Shown here: one piece after another, positions 16,429 to 25,000 of the stretch
Numbering within the stretch: position 1 is the first letter of the stretch
Layout of the letters: each line of letters opens with the position of its first letter
The notes under the pieces: model-generated
Told to the model about the DNA's origin: nothing
The model's database searches: none
The model's input: only the letters and a program-made list of their open reading frames with translations
DNA from: Phycisphaerales bacterium
GTDB taxonomy: Bacteria > Planctomycetota > Phycisphaerae > UBA1845
DNA length: 50,450 nucleotides
Assembly (NCBI GenBank): GCA_013140575.1
Contig: JABFSN010000017.1
Span: 1-50,450 of the forward strand
Direction: 5' to 3'
Made by a program: the position numbers and the translations under genes

Positions 16429-17421
16429 ATGATTGATAACCCGCTGATCACCGAGTTCCTGAACTACCTGAACTTCGAGCGGCACTTCTCGCCCCACACG
16501 GCCAAGTGCTACGGCGCCGACCTGACCCAGTTCTGCGCCTACATCGCGTCGGAGAGCCGCGCTTCCGCCTCCGCCTCCGCGGGCCTGGGCGGATCGTCGT
16601 TCGGCGCGCCGGGCGCCGGCGGCGGCACGGCCGTCATGGTCGACACCGACCTGAAGCGCAAGCTGCTGTCGCTGACCGCCGACGACATCAAGGCATTCCT
16701 GGTGTTTCTGGGCGGGCAGAATTATTCCAAGTCGACCACCGCGCGCAAACTGGCCACGCTGCGCAGTTTCTACAAGTTCTGCGTGCGGCGCAATTACATG
16801 CAGACGAATCCGCTGTCGTCCATCCGGATGCCCAAGCAGGACAAGCGTCTGCCCAAGTTTCTGACCGTGGACGAGGTCAACCGTCTGCTGCGCACTCCCG
16901 AAGACAACACGCTGCTCGGTGCGCGGGACCGGGCCATGCTGGAAGTGCTGTATTCCACCGGCATTCGCGTCAGCGAGCTGGTCGACCTCAACGCGGGCGA
17001 CGTGGACACGCAGGCCCAGGTCATTCGCATCCGCGGCAAGGGCAAGAAGCAGCGGGCCACCCCCATCGGGCCGACCGCGCTCAGCGCCATCGCCCGCTAC
17101 CTCGACCTGCGCCGGGCCGACGTCCGATCAGCCTCGTTCGATCAGCAGGCGTTGTTCGTGAACAAGCACGGTCAGCGGTTGAGCACGCGGAGCGTGCGCC
17201 GCAAGCTGGACAAGTACCTGGCCACCGCCGGTCTGGACCCGACGATCTCCCCGCACACGCTGCGGCACAGCTTCGCCACGCACATGCTCGACAAGGGCGC
17301 CGACCTGCGCAGCGTTCAGGAATTGCTGGGGCACCAGTCGATCTCGACCACCCAGATATACACCCACCTGACGGCCAAGCGCCTGAAGCAAAGCTACGAC
17401 GACGCTCATCCACGTAGTTAA
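16429..17421 (+). CDS. xerC: Tyrosine recombinase of the XerC/XerD type
   Basis: A 330-residue site-specific recombinase. The N-terminal core-binding domain (residues 1-125) is followed by a catalytic domain with the full set of active-site residues: Arg 180 (STGIRVSEL), Lys 204 (RGKGKKQR), His 276 and Arg 279 (SPHTLRHSF), His 302 (LLGHQS) and nucleophile Tyr 311 (TTQIYTHL). Chromosomal Xer proteins resolve chromosome dimers at dif. An Ala/Ser/Gly-rich insert at about residues 44-70 lengthens the first domain relative to the usual 300 residues. With no partner xer or cassette array next to it, a housekeeping XerC/D role is more likely than an integrase role; XerC versus XerD cannot be decided. 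A hairpin follows at 17455-17483. Confidence 0.85.
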   Translation: MIDNPLITEFLNYLNFERHFSPHTAKCYGADLTQFCAYIASESRASASASAGLGGSSFGAPGAGGGTAVMVDTDLKRKLLSLTADDIKAFLVFLGGQNYSKSTTARKLATLRSFYKFCVRRNYMQTNPLSSIRMPKQDKRLPKFLTVDEVNRLLRTPEDNTLLGARDRAMLEVLYSTGIRVSELVDLNAGDVDTQAQVIRIRGKGKKQRATPIGPTALSAIARYLDLRRADVRSASFDQQALFVNKHGQRLSTRSVRRKLDKYLATAGLDPTISPHTLRHSFATHMLDKGADLRSVQELLGHQSISTTQIYTHLTAKRLKQSYDDAHPRS

Positions 17422-17454
17422 TCCGAATTCCGACAGCTTCCACACTCGGAATAG

Positions 17455-17483
17455 ACGGCCGCACGATCGCCACGTGCGGCCGT
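17455..17483 (+). terminator. Strong hairpin after the Xer gene, possible terminator
   Basis: ACGGCCGCACG (17455-17465) pairs perfectly with CGTGCGGCCGT (17473-17483) around a 7-base loop. There is no U-run after it, so termination would need help; it may equally be a repeat. Confidence 0.45.
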
Positions 17484-17538
17484 CGGCATTGGTTCGGTTC
17501 GTCGGGTATCCGGTCCGATGGTCAGGGTCGCCCGGGGC

Positions 17539-17613
17539 GCTGGTGCGAGAATCCTGCTCGCTCGTGCGAGAATCCCTTCTCGCACCCACACTTCGCGGGA
17601 ATCTCTTACCGCG
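17539..17613 (+). repeat. Paired-hairpin repeat, copy 3
   Basis: A GCTGGTGCGAGAATCC half-unit at 17539, then GTGCGAGAA-TCCC-TTCTCGCAC (17564-17585, 9-bp stem), then after eight bases a decayed CGCGG...CCGCG hairpin with a GAATCTCTTA loop (17594-17613). Same order and spacing as copies 1 and 2. Confidence 0.8.
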
Positions 17614-17651
17614 ATTTTGAGAGTTCAACAGAACGGTGAGGGAGGGCACCG

Positions 17652-17854
17652 TAACACTACAGCGCCGGATAGGCCACGTGCGAATCATAACATATTGTCA
17701 ACGCTAATATTACGTAACAGCATGTCGCGCTGGTGCTCGCATCGACAGCCGTCCAGAGAACGTCGTCAAGAACCGGTCGTATTTCCCGCAGGACGGCCGA
17801 TTGGCGAGAATCGGCGTGCCGAGGCCGACCTGATCAAATGGCGCTGTAGTGGTA
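17652..17854. mobile_element. Possible MITE-like element with 15-bp inverted ends
   Basis: TAACACTACAGCGCC (17652-17666) matches the reverse complement of 17840-17854 (TACCACTACAGCGCC) at 14 of 15 positions. The 203-bp unit has no coding frame of note and is AT-rich. No target-site duplication is evident. Confidence 0.35.
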
Positions 17855-18024
17855 ATCGCGGCTACCAATGTAGGGCAATCTTTTATTCGTTCGCCTGAGA
17901 ATGATCGGTGCCATTTCTGGCCGCTGTCCGATAAAAGAGCATAAGGCTCAAGTGTGTTGAACTCGCAAACTGTCCGTCAGTTTGGTAGCGCGGCAATACC
18001 CAACGCTTATTGGAGTGGGCACCG

Positions 18025-18675
18025 ATGCCGAGTAGACCAGTTCTAATCTCAATGCTGCTATGGGCAGCAACGACATTGCACAGTGCGCGGGTATTTGCCG
18101 ATTCGATGATGCTTGCCTCGTTCGACACGTTTGAGGGCGGCAGCGCCGCTCCTGAGTCACGTTTTCAGGTACAGGTGGTGCTTCGGCACGATTTTTTTGT
18201 TCCTCCCAGAGACGCGCTGAAACTGGGCGAAGGTGTTTGGTGGCAGGATGGGGACGCCGGATCTGTTGACTTCGCGTCTAGCAACGCCCCGAACTTTGAT
18301 TCGTTCGCCGCTCGTCTGATCGATGGGGTTGATGGATTTCTGTATCCAACGATTCTGGCATCGCACGGTGGCGCAGGCGGCGGGGCGCCCGAATCGTATT
18401 TCTTGAACGCATTCCCAGACCTCATCGGGTCAGGAATCGACTTCATTCGCCTGATCGTTAATGACGTTTCCATTGAGCCGTGGGAGAGCTTCCCTGGAAA
18501 CGGCATCGACGGCATTCAGTGGTTCGTCGACTCAACCTACGAAATCTGGGGCCGCCCTGTTCCCGAGCCAGGCACGCTTGCCCTCGTCGTCTTCGGACTC
18601 ACGGGCTATTCTTTTCGTCGAAAGTGGCAACACAATTGTCCACGCCGCGGCGTCCCGAGCGCCTCGTCATGTTGA
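18025..18675 (+). CDS. PEP-CTERM sorting-domain protein, first of a tandem pair
   Basis: A 216-residue secreted protein. ATG 18025 follows GGAG by eight bases and starts a signal peptide ending near VFA-D. The body has no known domain but contains LASFDTFEGGS and VQVVLRHDFF. The C-terminus carries a PEP-CTERM signal: VPEPGTLALVVFGLTGYSFRRK, i.e. PEP motif, hydrophobic helix and basic end, recognised by an exosortase elsewhere in the genome. The frame then runs on for about 14 extra residues beyond the usual end, possibly reading into former spacer, and stops at 18675 inside the start of the second copy. Its DNA is less GC-rich than that copy. Confidence 0.75.
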   Translation: MPSRPVLISMLLWAATTLHSARVFADSMMLASFDTFEGGSAAPESRFQVQVVLRHDFFVPPRDALKLGEGVWWQDGDAGSVDFASSNAPNFDSFAARLIDGVDGFLYPTILASHGGAGGGAPESYFLNAFPDLIGSGIDFIRLIVNDVSIEPWESFPGNGIDGIQWFVDSTYEIWGRPVPEPGTLALVVFGLTGYSFRRKWQHNCPRRGVPSASSC

Positions 18676-19279
18676 GATCGCCCTTGATCTCGTTTGTCGC
18701 CGTCATCCTCGCGGCGTCGGCCTGTACACGGGCATTTGCCGATTCAATCCTGCTCGCATCCTTCGATACCTTTGAAGGCGGCTCGGGGGCTCCTGAGACA
18801 CGTTTCGAAGTGCAGGTCGTATTGCGGCACGATTTCTTCGATCCCCCTCATGACCCCGTGGCGTTGGGCCACGGGATATGGTGGGCGGACGGCGACACCG
18901 GCGTGGTCGACTTCACTTCCGCCGGCCACACCGACTTCGACCGCTTCGCGGCCCGCCTGACGGGATTGACGACTACCTTATTAGCCTCGTCCTGGCGTCG
19001 GGTGGCGGCGCAGGACACGGAGAGCTGGAATCGTTCCGCCTGAATTCGACACCGGACCTCGTGGGGTCGCAAATCGACTTCATTCGCCTGATCGTGCACG
19101 ATGTTGCCATCGAGCCGTACACGAGCCCCGACGGAAGCCACTTGGAGGGAATCCGTTGGAACGTGGAATCGACCTACGAAATCTGGGGCCGGCCCATTCC
19201 CGAGCCCGGCTCGCTTCCCCTCGTCGTACTGGGATGTGCGAGTTATTCCCTTCGTCGCAAAATGCAACACCGTTGCTGA
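18669..19279 (+). pseudogene. Second PEP-CTERM paralogue, broken by a 4-base deletion
   Basis: The ATG at 18669 overlaps the previous stop and opens a frame parallel to the first copy (signal peptide, DSILLASFDTFEGGSGAPETRF, VQVVLRHDFFDPP, FAARLTG). At 18960/18961 alignment with the first copy shows four missing bases: CTGATCGATGGG there against CTGACGGG here. The original frame then ends at 19043, while the rest of the homologous protein, IDDYLISLVLASGGG through the PEP-CTERM end IPEPGSLPLVVLGCASYSLRRK, continues in another frame to 19279. As assembled, the product would lose its sorting signal and remain secreted or be degraded. Confidence 0.8.
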
Positions 19280-19341
19280 CGCCGCGTCGTCCCCGGCGGC
19301 CCGCGTGATTATCGGGACAGCCAAATCGACCGCCATCGCCG

Positions 19342-19370
19342 TTGGATTTCGCCGGTCCACCTGATACGAT
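19342..19370 (+). promoter_or_regulatory. Predicted promoter of the IPTL-CTERM protein gene
   Basis: TTGGAT (19342-19347), 17 bases, TACGAT (19365-19370), leaving a leader of about 58 bases. Confidence 0.45.
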
Positions 19371-19434
19371 TGGTGCATCGGGGGTGCCCGGTGGGGTGCG
19401 ATTGCGCGCCGCGCGGGCGGGAGGAGGAAGGAAG

Positions 19435-21360
19435 ATGCAGCGGGCGGTTCGTCTGTTCGCCATTGGGGCGGCTATTTTTTCCGGTCGATCGTATCAAGCG
19501 ACAACTCTGCAACTGAATCCCGATCTGGACATTCAGGGTCAGGGCGTCACCTACGATCTCGACGGCGTCGGGCTGTACAATCTGGGCGCCGGCACGGAAT
19601 CGCTGACCGTGACCGTCAACGGTCCGCTGCTCGAGGCCGTCCTGTATTGGGCGGGCCGCGAGCATCCCTGCGTGGAAATCGGCGCCGATTGCGTGATCAA
19701 TTCGCCGCACCAGGATCAGGAAATCGTTTTCGACGGCAACCCGCTGACCGGGGTTTTGACCGGGCACGAGATCAACGATCGCCCATCCGGTCGAAACAAC
19801 AACATCGGTTACAAGGCCGACGTTACCGACATTGTTCAGGCCTACGGCGTCGGCACGCACACGTTCAACATTCAGGACGGCGACCTGGCCAACAACTTCA
19901 CCAATCAGTTCAGCGGGGCGGCGCTGTTCGTCGTCTACGAGGATCCGTCCGATCCCACCTACTACCGGCTGATGGGATTCGAAGGGTTGGATTTCGCGTT
20001 CGTCAATGGAATGCCCGCGGCCGCCGTCGTCACGTCGCCGGTACTGTTCAATCACGGGGCGGCGTCGAGCGCCCGATCGGCCACCGTGAATGTGTTGGTT
20101 GGCGACTGTGAACCGGATCGGCCGGACGTGGTGCGGATCAGCAATCACCCCGATGAGCTGGGCACGCTGGATCGGTCGGACGGTCCGGAATGGGACACTG
20201 ACGGCTACGGCATCACCATTCCCGGCGGCGTCGCGACCACGTCCGTGCAGATCATCTCCCCGCCCACCGTCGGCGTGGAAGGCGATTCGCTGTTGTGGCA
20301 ATTCGCGGTGATGCGCGTCACCGTGCCGGTGTGCGACCACGACTGCACGGCAAACAATACGGCGTGCGAATCGTACTCCTGCGATCCCGACGGAGCCCCC
20401 GGCAATTGCGATGTCGTGACGCAGACGGTCAATTGTTCGTTGAACAACACGGCCTGCGTCACGTTTGCATGCGATCCCGCGGGGCTGACCGGCAATTGCG
20501 ACGTCGTCACGCCCACGGTCGATTGTTCGGTGAACAACACCGCCTGTCAGACCTTCGCCTGCGATCCGTCCGGCACGACCGGGAATTGCAGCGTCGTCAC
20601 GCCGACGGTGGATTGTTCGACGATTAACACGGCCTGCACGACGTTCGCGTGCGACCCGCTGGGCGCTCCCGCGAACTGTGCCGTCGAGACGCCGACCGTG
20701 AACTGCGCGGTCAACAACACCGCGTGCGAATCGTTCAGTTGCGATCCCGATGGCGCCACCGGCAACTGCGACGTGGTGATGCCGACCGTCAACTGTTCGA
20801 CCCTGAATACGGCGTGCGATACGTTTGCTTGTAACCCGTCCGGCGCGGCCGGCAATTGCAGCGTCGTGACGCCGACGGTGACTTGCTCGACCAACAATAC
20901 GGCGTGCGAGACATTCGCCTGCAACCCGACCGGCGCGCCCGCGAATTGCAGCATCGTCACGCCGACGGTGAACTGCACGGCAAACAACACCGCGTGTCAG
21001 ACGTTCACGTGCAACCCGACCGGCGCCCCGGGCAATTGCAGCGTCGTGACCAACACCGTCAATTGCTCGGCGTTGAACACCGTCTGCAAAACTTTTTCGT
21101 GCAACCCAATCGGGTTGCCCGGAAACTGCGGCACGATCACGCCCAACACCGGCGTCGACTGCAACGACGGCGACGCCTGTTCCGACGACGATGTCTGCCG
21201 ACCGAATGGTCAGTGCCTGGGATCGCTGATCTCCGGTTGCGGCGAAATCCCCGCGGTGCCGACCGTCACCCATTGGGGACTGGTTCTGATGGGGTTGCTG
21301 GGAATTATCGGCGGGACCGTTTTGTTTGGACGGCGCACGTCAACCGTCCGCTCCACGTGA
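19435..21360 (+). CDS. Cys-rich repeat surface protein with IPTL-CTERM sorting tail
   Basis: A 641-residue secreted protein; the ATG at 19435 is fixed by GGAGGAAGGA just upstream. After a signal peptide, residues 25-300 form a beta-rich domain with SLTVTVNGPLLEAVLYWAGRE and NNNIGYKADVTDIVQAYG, reminiscent of DUF3344-type surface domains. Residues 304-573 are nine consecutive 30-residue repeats of the pattern CsxNNTACxTFxCxPxGxxGNCxVVTPTV, four Cys each, encoded by 90-bp units. A short Cys-rich segment (DCNDGDACSDDDVC) links to the C-terminal VPTVTHWGLVLMGLLGIIGG...FGRR, an IPTL-CTERM type exosortase/sorting signal. The likely role is a rigid, disulfide-bonded stalk presenting the N-terminal domain outside the cell. 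Binding partner unknown. Confidence 0.8.
   Translation: MQRAVRLFAIGAAIFSGRSYQATTLQLNPDLDIQGQGVTYDLDGVGLYNLGAGTESLTVTVNGPLLEAVLYWAGREHPCVEIGADCVINSPHQDQEIVFDGNPLTGVLTGHEINDRPSGRNNNIGYKADVTDIVQAYGVGTHTFNIQDGDLANNFTNQFSGAALFVVYEDPSDPTYYRLMGFEGLDFAFVNGMPAAAVVTSPVLFNHGAASSARSATVNVLVGDCEPDRPDVVRISNHPDELGTLDRSDGPEWDTDGYGITIPGGVATTSVQIISPPTVGVEGDSLLWQFAVMRVTVPVCDHDCTANNTACESYSCDPDGAPGNCDVVTQTVNCSLNNTACVTFACDPAGLTGNCDVVTPTVDCSVNNTACQTFACDPSGTTGNCSVVTPTVDCSTINTACTTFACDPLGAPANCAVETPTVNCAVNNTACESFSCDPDGATGNCDVVMPTVNCSTLNTACDTFACNPSGAAGNCSVVTPTVTCSTNNTACETFACNPTGAPANCSIVTPTVNCTANNTACQTFTCNPTGAPGNCSVVTNTVNCSALNTVCKTFSCNPIGLPGNCGTITPNTGVDCNDGDACSDDDVCRPNGQCLGSLISGCGEIPAVPTVTHWGLVLMGLLGIIGGTVLFGRRTSTVRST
20344..21153 (+). 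repeat. Nine tandem 90-bp coding repeats
   Basis: Each unit encodes one 30-residue, four-cysteine repeat of the IPTL-CTERM protein. Units vary at many positions but keep the length exactly at 90 bases, so copy number could change by recombination without frame loss. Confidence 0.85.
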
Positions 21361-22064
21361 ACCGCCCACAACGTCCGATATGGCTGGCGGGCCGAGCGGT
21401 TTGTTCCGCCAATGACGGCGCCGCGGCGATCGATCGTCATGGAATCTCGATCCGGCGAAAACACCTGTCAGGTGTCGGATCGCACCGTCCGCCAAAACGC
21501 CCACGGAGCGCCCGTTGAATCCGGATGGCGGGTTCCCCGGTCAGAATCCGTCACAGTGACGGCGTTCCACGGCGGCGCAGCTTCTCCGTAGTAATGGGTT
21601 CCCGTGTCGGCTGTTCATGCGTCCCATCACGTAGATACCCCTATTGGGTCGCCTCGATTCGCCTGACATATCGGGCGTTTGCGGGGTTGGAACCAGCGTT
21701 CGTGGCTGCTACAATCAGAAGAATGGCCGGAGACCCGCCGGGAGGGAAGACGGGTGGTCGGTCTGTTGGGTGCGAGCTCGTGCCGAGGATGGGAAACGAA
21801 GCCGGCGCTCCGACCGCGCCACACGGTGGCTATCAGGAGTCGATGACCCCGCGCCCGTTTCGGGGTCTCGGATAATCGATCGTGTTTGAAACACCGATTC
21901 ACCGCGGCGCCTCGTCCGGCGTGCGACTCCTCGATCCTGGTTGCCCCATGGCCGTCGTCCCCGCCTGACGAACGTCGGCGGGGCGGTGTCGGTCAATCGT
22001 GGCGCAGGCGTCGGGTCGTCGGTCGGTCGTGTTCCGTTTCGCTGCTGAACGTGGGGGAGGCTGC
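21361..22064. other. Long intergenic region and probable 5' leader of the cohesin/dockerin lipoprotein gene
   Basis: A 704-bp gap with no convincing gene. It contains a strong predicted promoter (21687-21715) and then about 340 bases before the next gene. Inside is a 7-bp hairpin GACCCCG...CGGGGTC (21845-21867). A 50-codon frame, 21723-21875, begins right at the predicted transcription start. I match it to no known riboswitch. Confidence 0.45.
21687..21715 (+). promoter_or_regulatory. Predicted promoter upstream of the 1157-residue lipoprotein gene
   Basis: TTGGAA (21687-21692), 17 bases, TACAAT (21710-21715). Predicted start near 21722, giving an unusually long leader. Confidence 0.5.
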
Positions 22065-25000
22065 ATGACAACCGGTCGAACGCTGGGCACCGTGACCCGC
22101 TGGCGCGCACTGCTTTCCATTTCGTGCGCGGCGCTCGTGGCCGGTTGCCCGCTTTTTGCTCCTCCCACCCCACCGGGCGACGATGGCGATCGCCCAGCAC
22201 CGGCGTCACCTGAAGACCCGGGCGCCGATTCGGGCGGGGACGACACCGGGGCCGACCCGGGATCATCGGTCGATCCGGCTTCGTCGTTCGACGATATGAT
22301 CTCCTTCGTTCAATTCGCCGACGGCGGTGCGGTTGATCTCGATCTGCTTTCCGTGGGCGACAGCGTTGTTTTTACGATTCCCACGGCGGCCAATACCCCT
22401 CCCGATGACGAACCCTGTGACTGCGCCTGGGTCGTGTCACCGTCGTCGGCCGGTTTGTTTGAATCGCCGGACGCATGCACGACGGGCTACGTAGTGGCCG
22501 CTCCGGGACCGGCGATGATCCGCGTGTTCCGTTCCTGCGGCGATGCCGAAGAAGTACTCTCGCAGGAAATCGCCGCCGCAATGGCCGAACCGTCGCCCAC
22601 CCTCGCCGCCGACGCCGGCGCCGACCGCGAAGTGCTGGAGCAATCCGTCGTCCGGCTTGACGCCGGGGCCAGTGCCGGCGGATCGTCGCTCGAATTCCGT
22701 TGGTCACAAGTCACTGGACCGCCGGTAGTGTTGAACGACACGGGCAAACCGGTCGCGTCGTTTACCGCCCCACCGGTGCCATGTCCGCAATCCAGCGTCG
22801 TCACGCTGGCATTTTTGGTGACGGTGTCGGACGGCGATCAAGACAGCGCCGCCGAGGTGACGGTGACGGTGCGGAACGCGGACCCGTGCGACGCGCCGCC
22901 GATCATTCCGCCGTCCTCGCCGCCCCCGCCCGCCGGACCGGGCCCCGGTCCGGCCTGCACCGTGCCGACGCAGTCCGGCGATTGTAACGATCAGGACCCG
23001 TGTACCGACGATGTTTGCAACGCGGGAGTCTGTCAAAACCCGAACAACACAGCCCCTTGCGACGACAAGAACCAATGCACCACGGGCGACCTGTGTACCG
23101 CTGGCGCGTGCATCGGCGAGCCGGTGGATTGCTCGCCGATGGACAACGACTGCCATACCGGCGAGTGCGACGGCAAGACCGGGCTGTGCGTGCGCGAAAC
23201 CTCGAACGAGGGCGAACCCTGCGACGACGGGCTGACCTGCACCTACGATTCCGTTTGCTCCAAGGGCGTATGCGTGGGCACGCCGATCGACTGCTCGCAT
23301 CTGGATGACCAATGCCACGCGGGTGTTTGCAATCCGACCACGGAATTATGCGAGTCGCACGCCGCCCACGAAGGCGACGGCTGCACGCCCGATGACCGCT
23401 GCACGGCCGGTGCGGCGTGCGCGAACGGGGCGTGCGTCGGCGAGCCGCTCGACTGCTCGGCATTGAATTCAGACTGCGCGGTGGGCATGTGCGATCCTGC
23501 GAACGGGCTGTGCGTGGTTGTGCCCATCCGTTCGGGCGAGCCCTGCAACGACGCCAACGCCTGCACCATCGGCGAATCGTGCGGCGTCAGCGGCCAATGC
23601 ACCGGCGGCGTGTCCCTGATTCCGCAACTGCACTGCGACGATGCCAACCCCTGCACCCAGGAATCGTGCAACCCGGCCGTCGGCTGCGTGAACACACCGG
23701 TCGTCGGCCGCCCCTGCCAGGATGGGAATTTCTGCACCTCGGGCGATTCGTGCAACGCGGGCGGTCAATGCGTGCCCGGCGCGCCGCTCGATCCCAACGT
23801 CGCCTGCAACGATTCCAACGCCTGCACCCGCGATGAATGCCAATCGCACATCGGATGTGTCAACGTGTACGACGTGGTGGGCGCCTGCGACGATCAGAAC
23901 CCGTGCACCATCGAGGAATGTTCGGCGCAGTCGGGCTGCACCCACACGGACATCACCACGATTTCGTGCGGGGGCATCGCCGATTGCCCGGTCGATGCCA
24001 CCGGCTGCTCCAACAGTCGCTGCCGTTGCGACGTGAAGCCCGATTTATGCCTCGTGCCGCGGCAGACCGCGGCTCCGGTCGGCGACCAGGGCTGCTTGAA
24101 TGGAACCCAGCCGGTGCTTCTCGACGTGGTGATGAGTTATTCCACCGATCCCATCTGCACGGCGCAGTTCTTCCTGACCTACGATCCGCAAACGCTTTCG
24201 TTCGTCCAGATCGTCCCCGGCGGCGACGTCTTCGCGCTGGAGGTGTTCGAAGGCGTGAACCAGGCATTCGGCACCATCGACTACGCCGTCGGCGCGTCGC
24301 CGACCCGGATCTGTCACGGCACGCGCGGTCCCGCGGTGATCGCCACCATCATGTTCGAGCCGGTCGACCCCTGCGGCACGGGAAACGGGGTGTGTTTCCG
24401 TCCGCACAATCCCCCCACCCGAATGGGCAGCGCGGGGGGACAGGCGGTCTGCCCGAACGGACACGCGGATCCCACCAGCGGAACCTGCGGCACGCTGGTC
24501 GAACCGTGCTGCACCGGTCCGTTGACGTTCGACGGCGGTGCCCCGGTAATCACCTGTCCGTTGGGAGATTCCGGCCATTCCGATTGCGGTCTGGACACGC
24601 GCCGTCTCACGTTTGCACCCGTGACCGCGTTCGATGATTGCGGCGGCGAACGGGCGGCCGACTGCACCATCAGCAACAGCCGCGCAACGCCGGTCGGCGG
24701 GTTGTTGGCCGGCGGCGGCAACTTCCCGCCGGGAACGACGACCATCACCTGCGAGGCATCCAACGCCTGCGGCCAGACCGCGTCGTGCGCATTCGAAGTG
24801 GGCAACACCGGTCTGAACGGCGTCCGCGTGGACGTCGAGTTGTCACCGGCGGTGAGCGCCAACCCGTTTCAGCGCGGCGTTGATTTCCTGCTGTCCGAAT
24901 GCGGCGGTCCGAACGGTGACGGTAGCGCCGCCGGTTGCGACGAAGTGGTGTTCAGTTCGACGCCCGCGCTGCGCGGCCGCGGCCACGCGGAATTCGCCGT

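Larger units (their letters stand above)
17422..18024. other. Long, partly AT-rich intergenic region
   Basis: A 603-bp gap with no gene I can support. It holds the xer downstream hairpin, the third paired-hairpin repeat (17539-17613) and a possible 203-bp inverted-repeat-bounded element (17652-17854). Its base composition is clearly more AT-rich than the rest of the window, as is the gene that follows. Confidence 0.6.

Noticed and set aside
17422-18024. Integron attC array or phage attachment site next to the Xer gene
   Set aside because: No repeated attC-like sites or cassette genes; the hairpins belong to a repeat family found elsewhere in the window.
19309-21273. 654-codon open frame opposite the IPTL-CTERM gene
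   Set aside because: It mirrors the 90-bp repeats and GC-rich codons of the plus-strand gene, has Ala/Arg/Gly/Asp-biased composition and no domain; the plus strand has signal, repeats and sorting tail.
21525-21875. 116-codon frame as a protein gene
   Set aside because: No ribosome-binding site or domain; only its last 50 codons after 21723 lie downstream of the predicted promoter.
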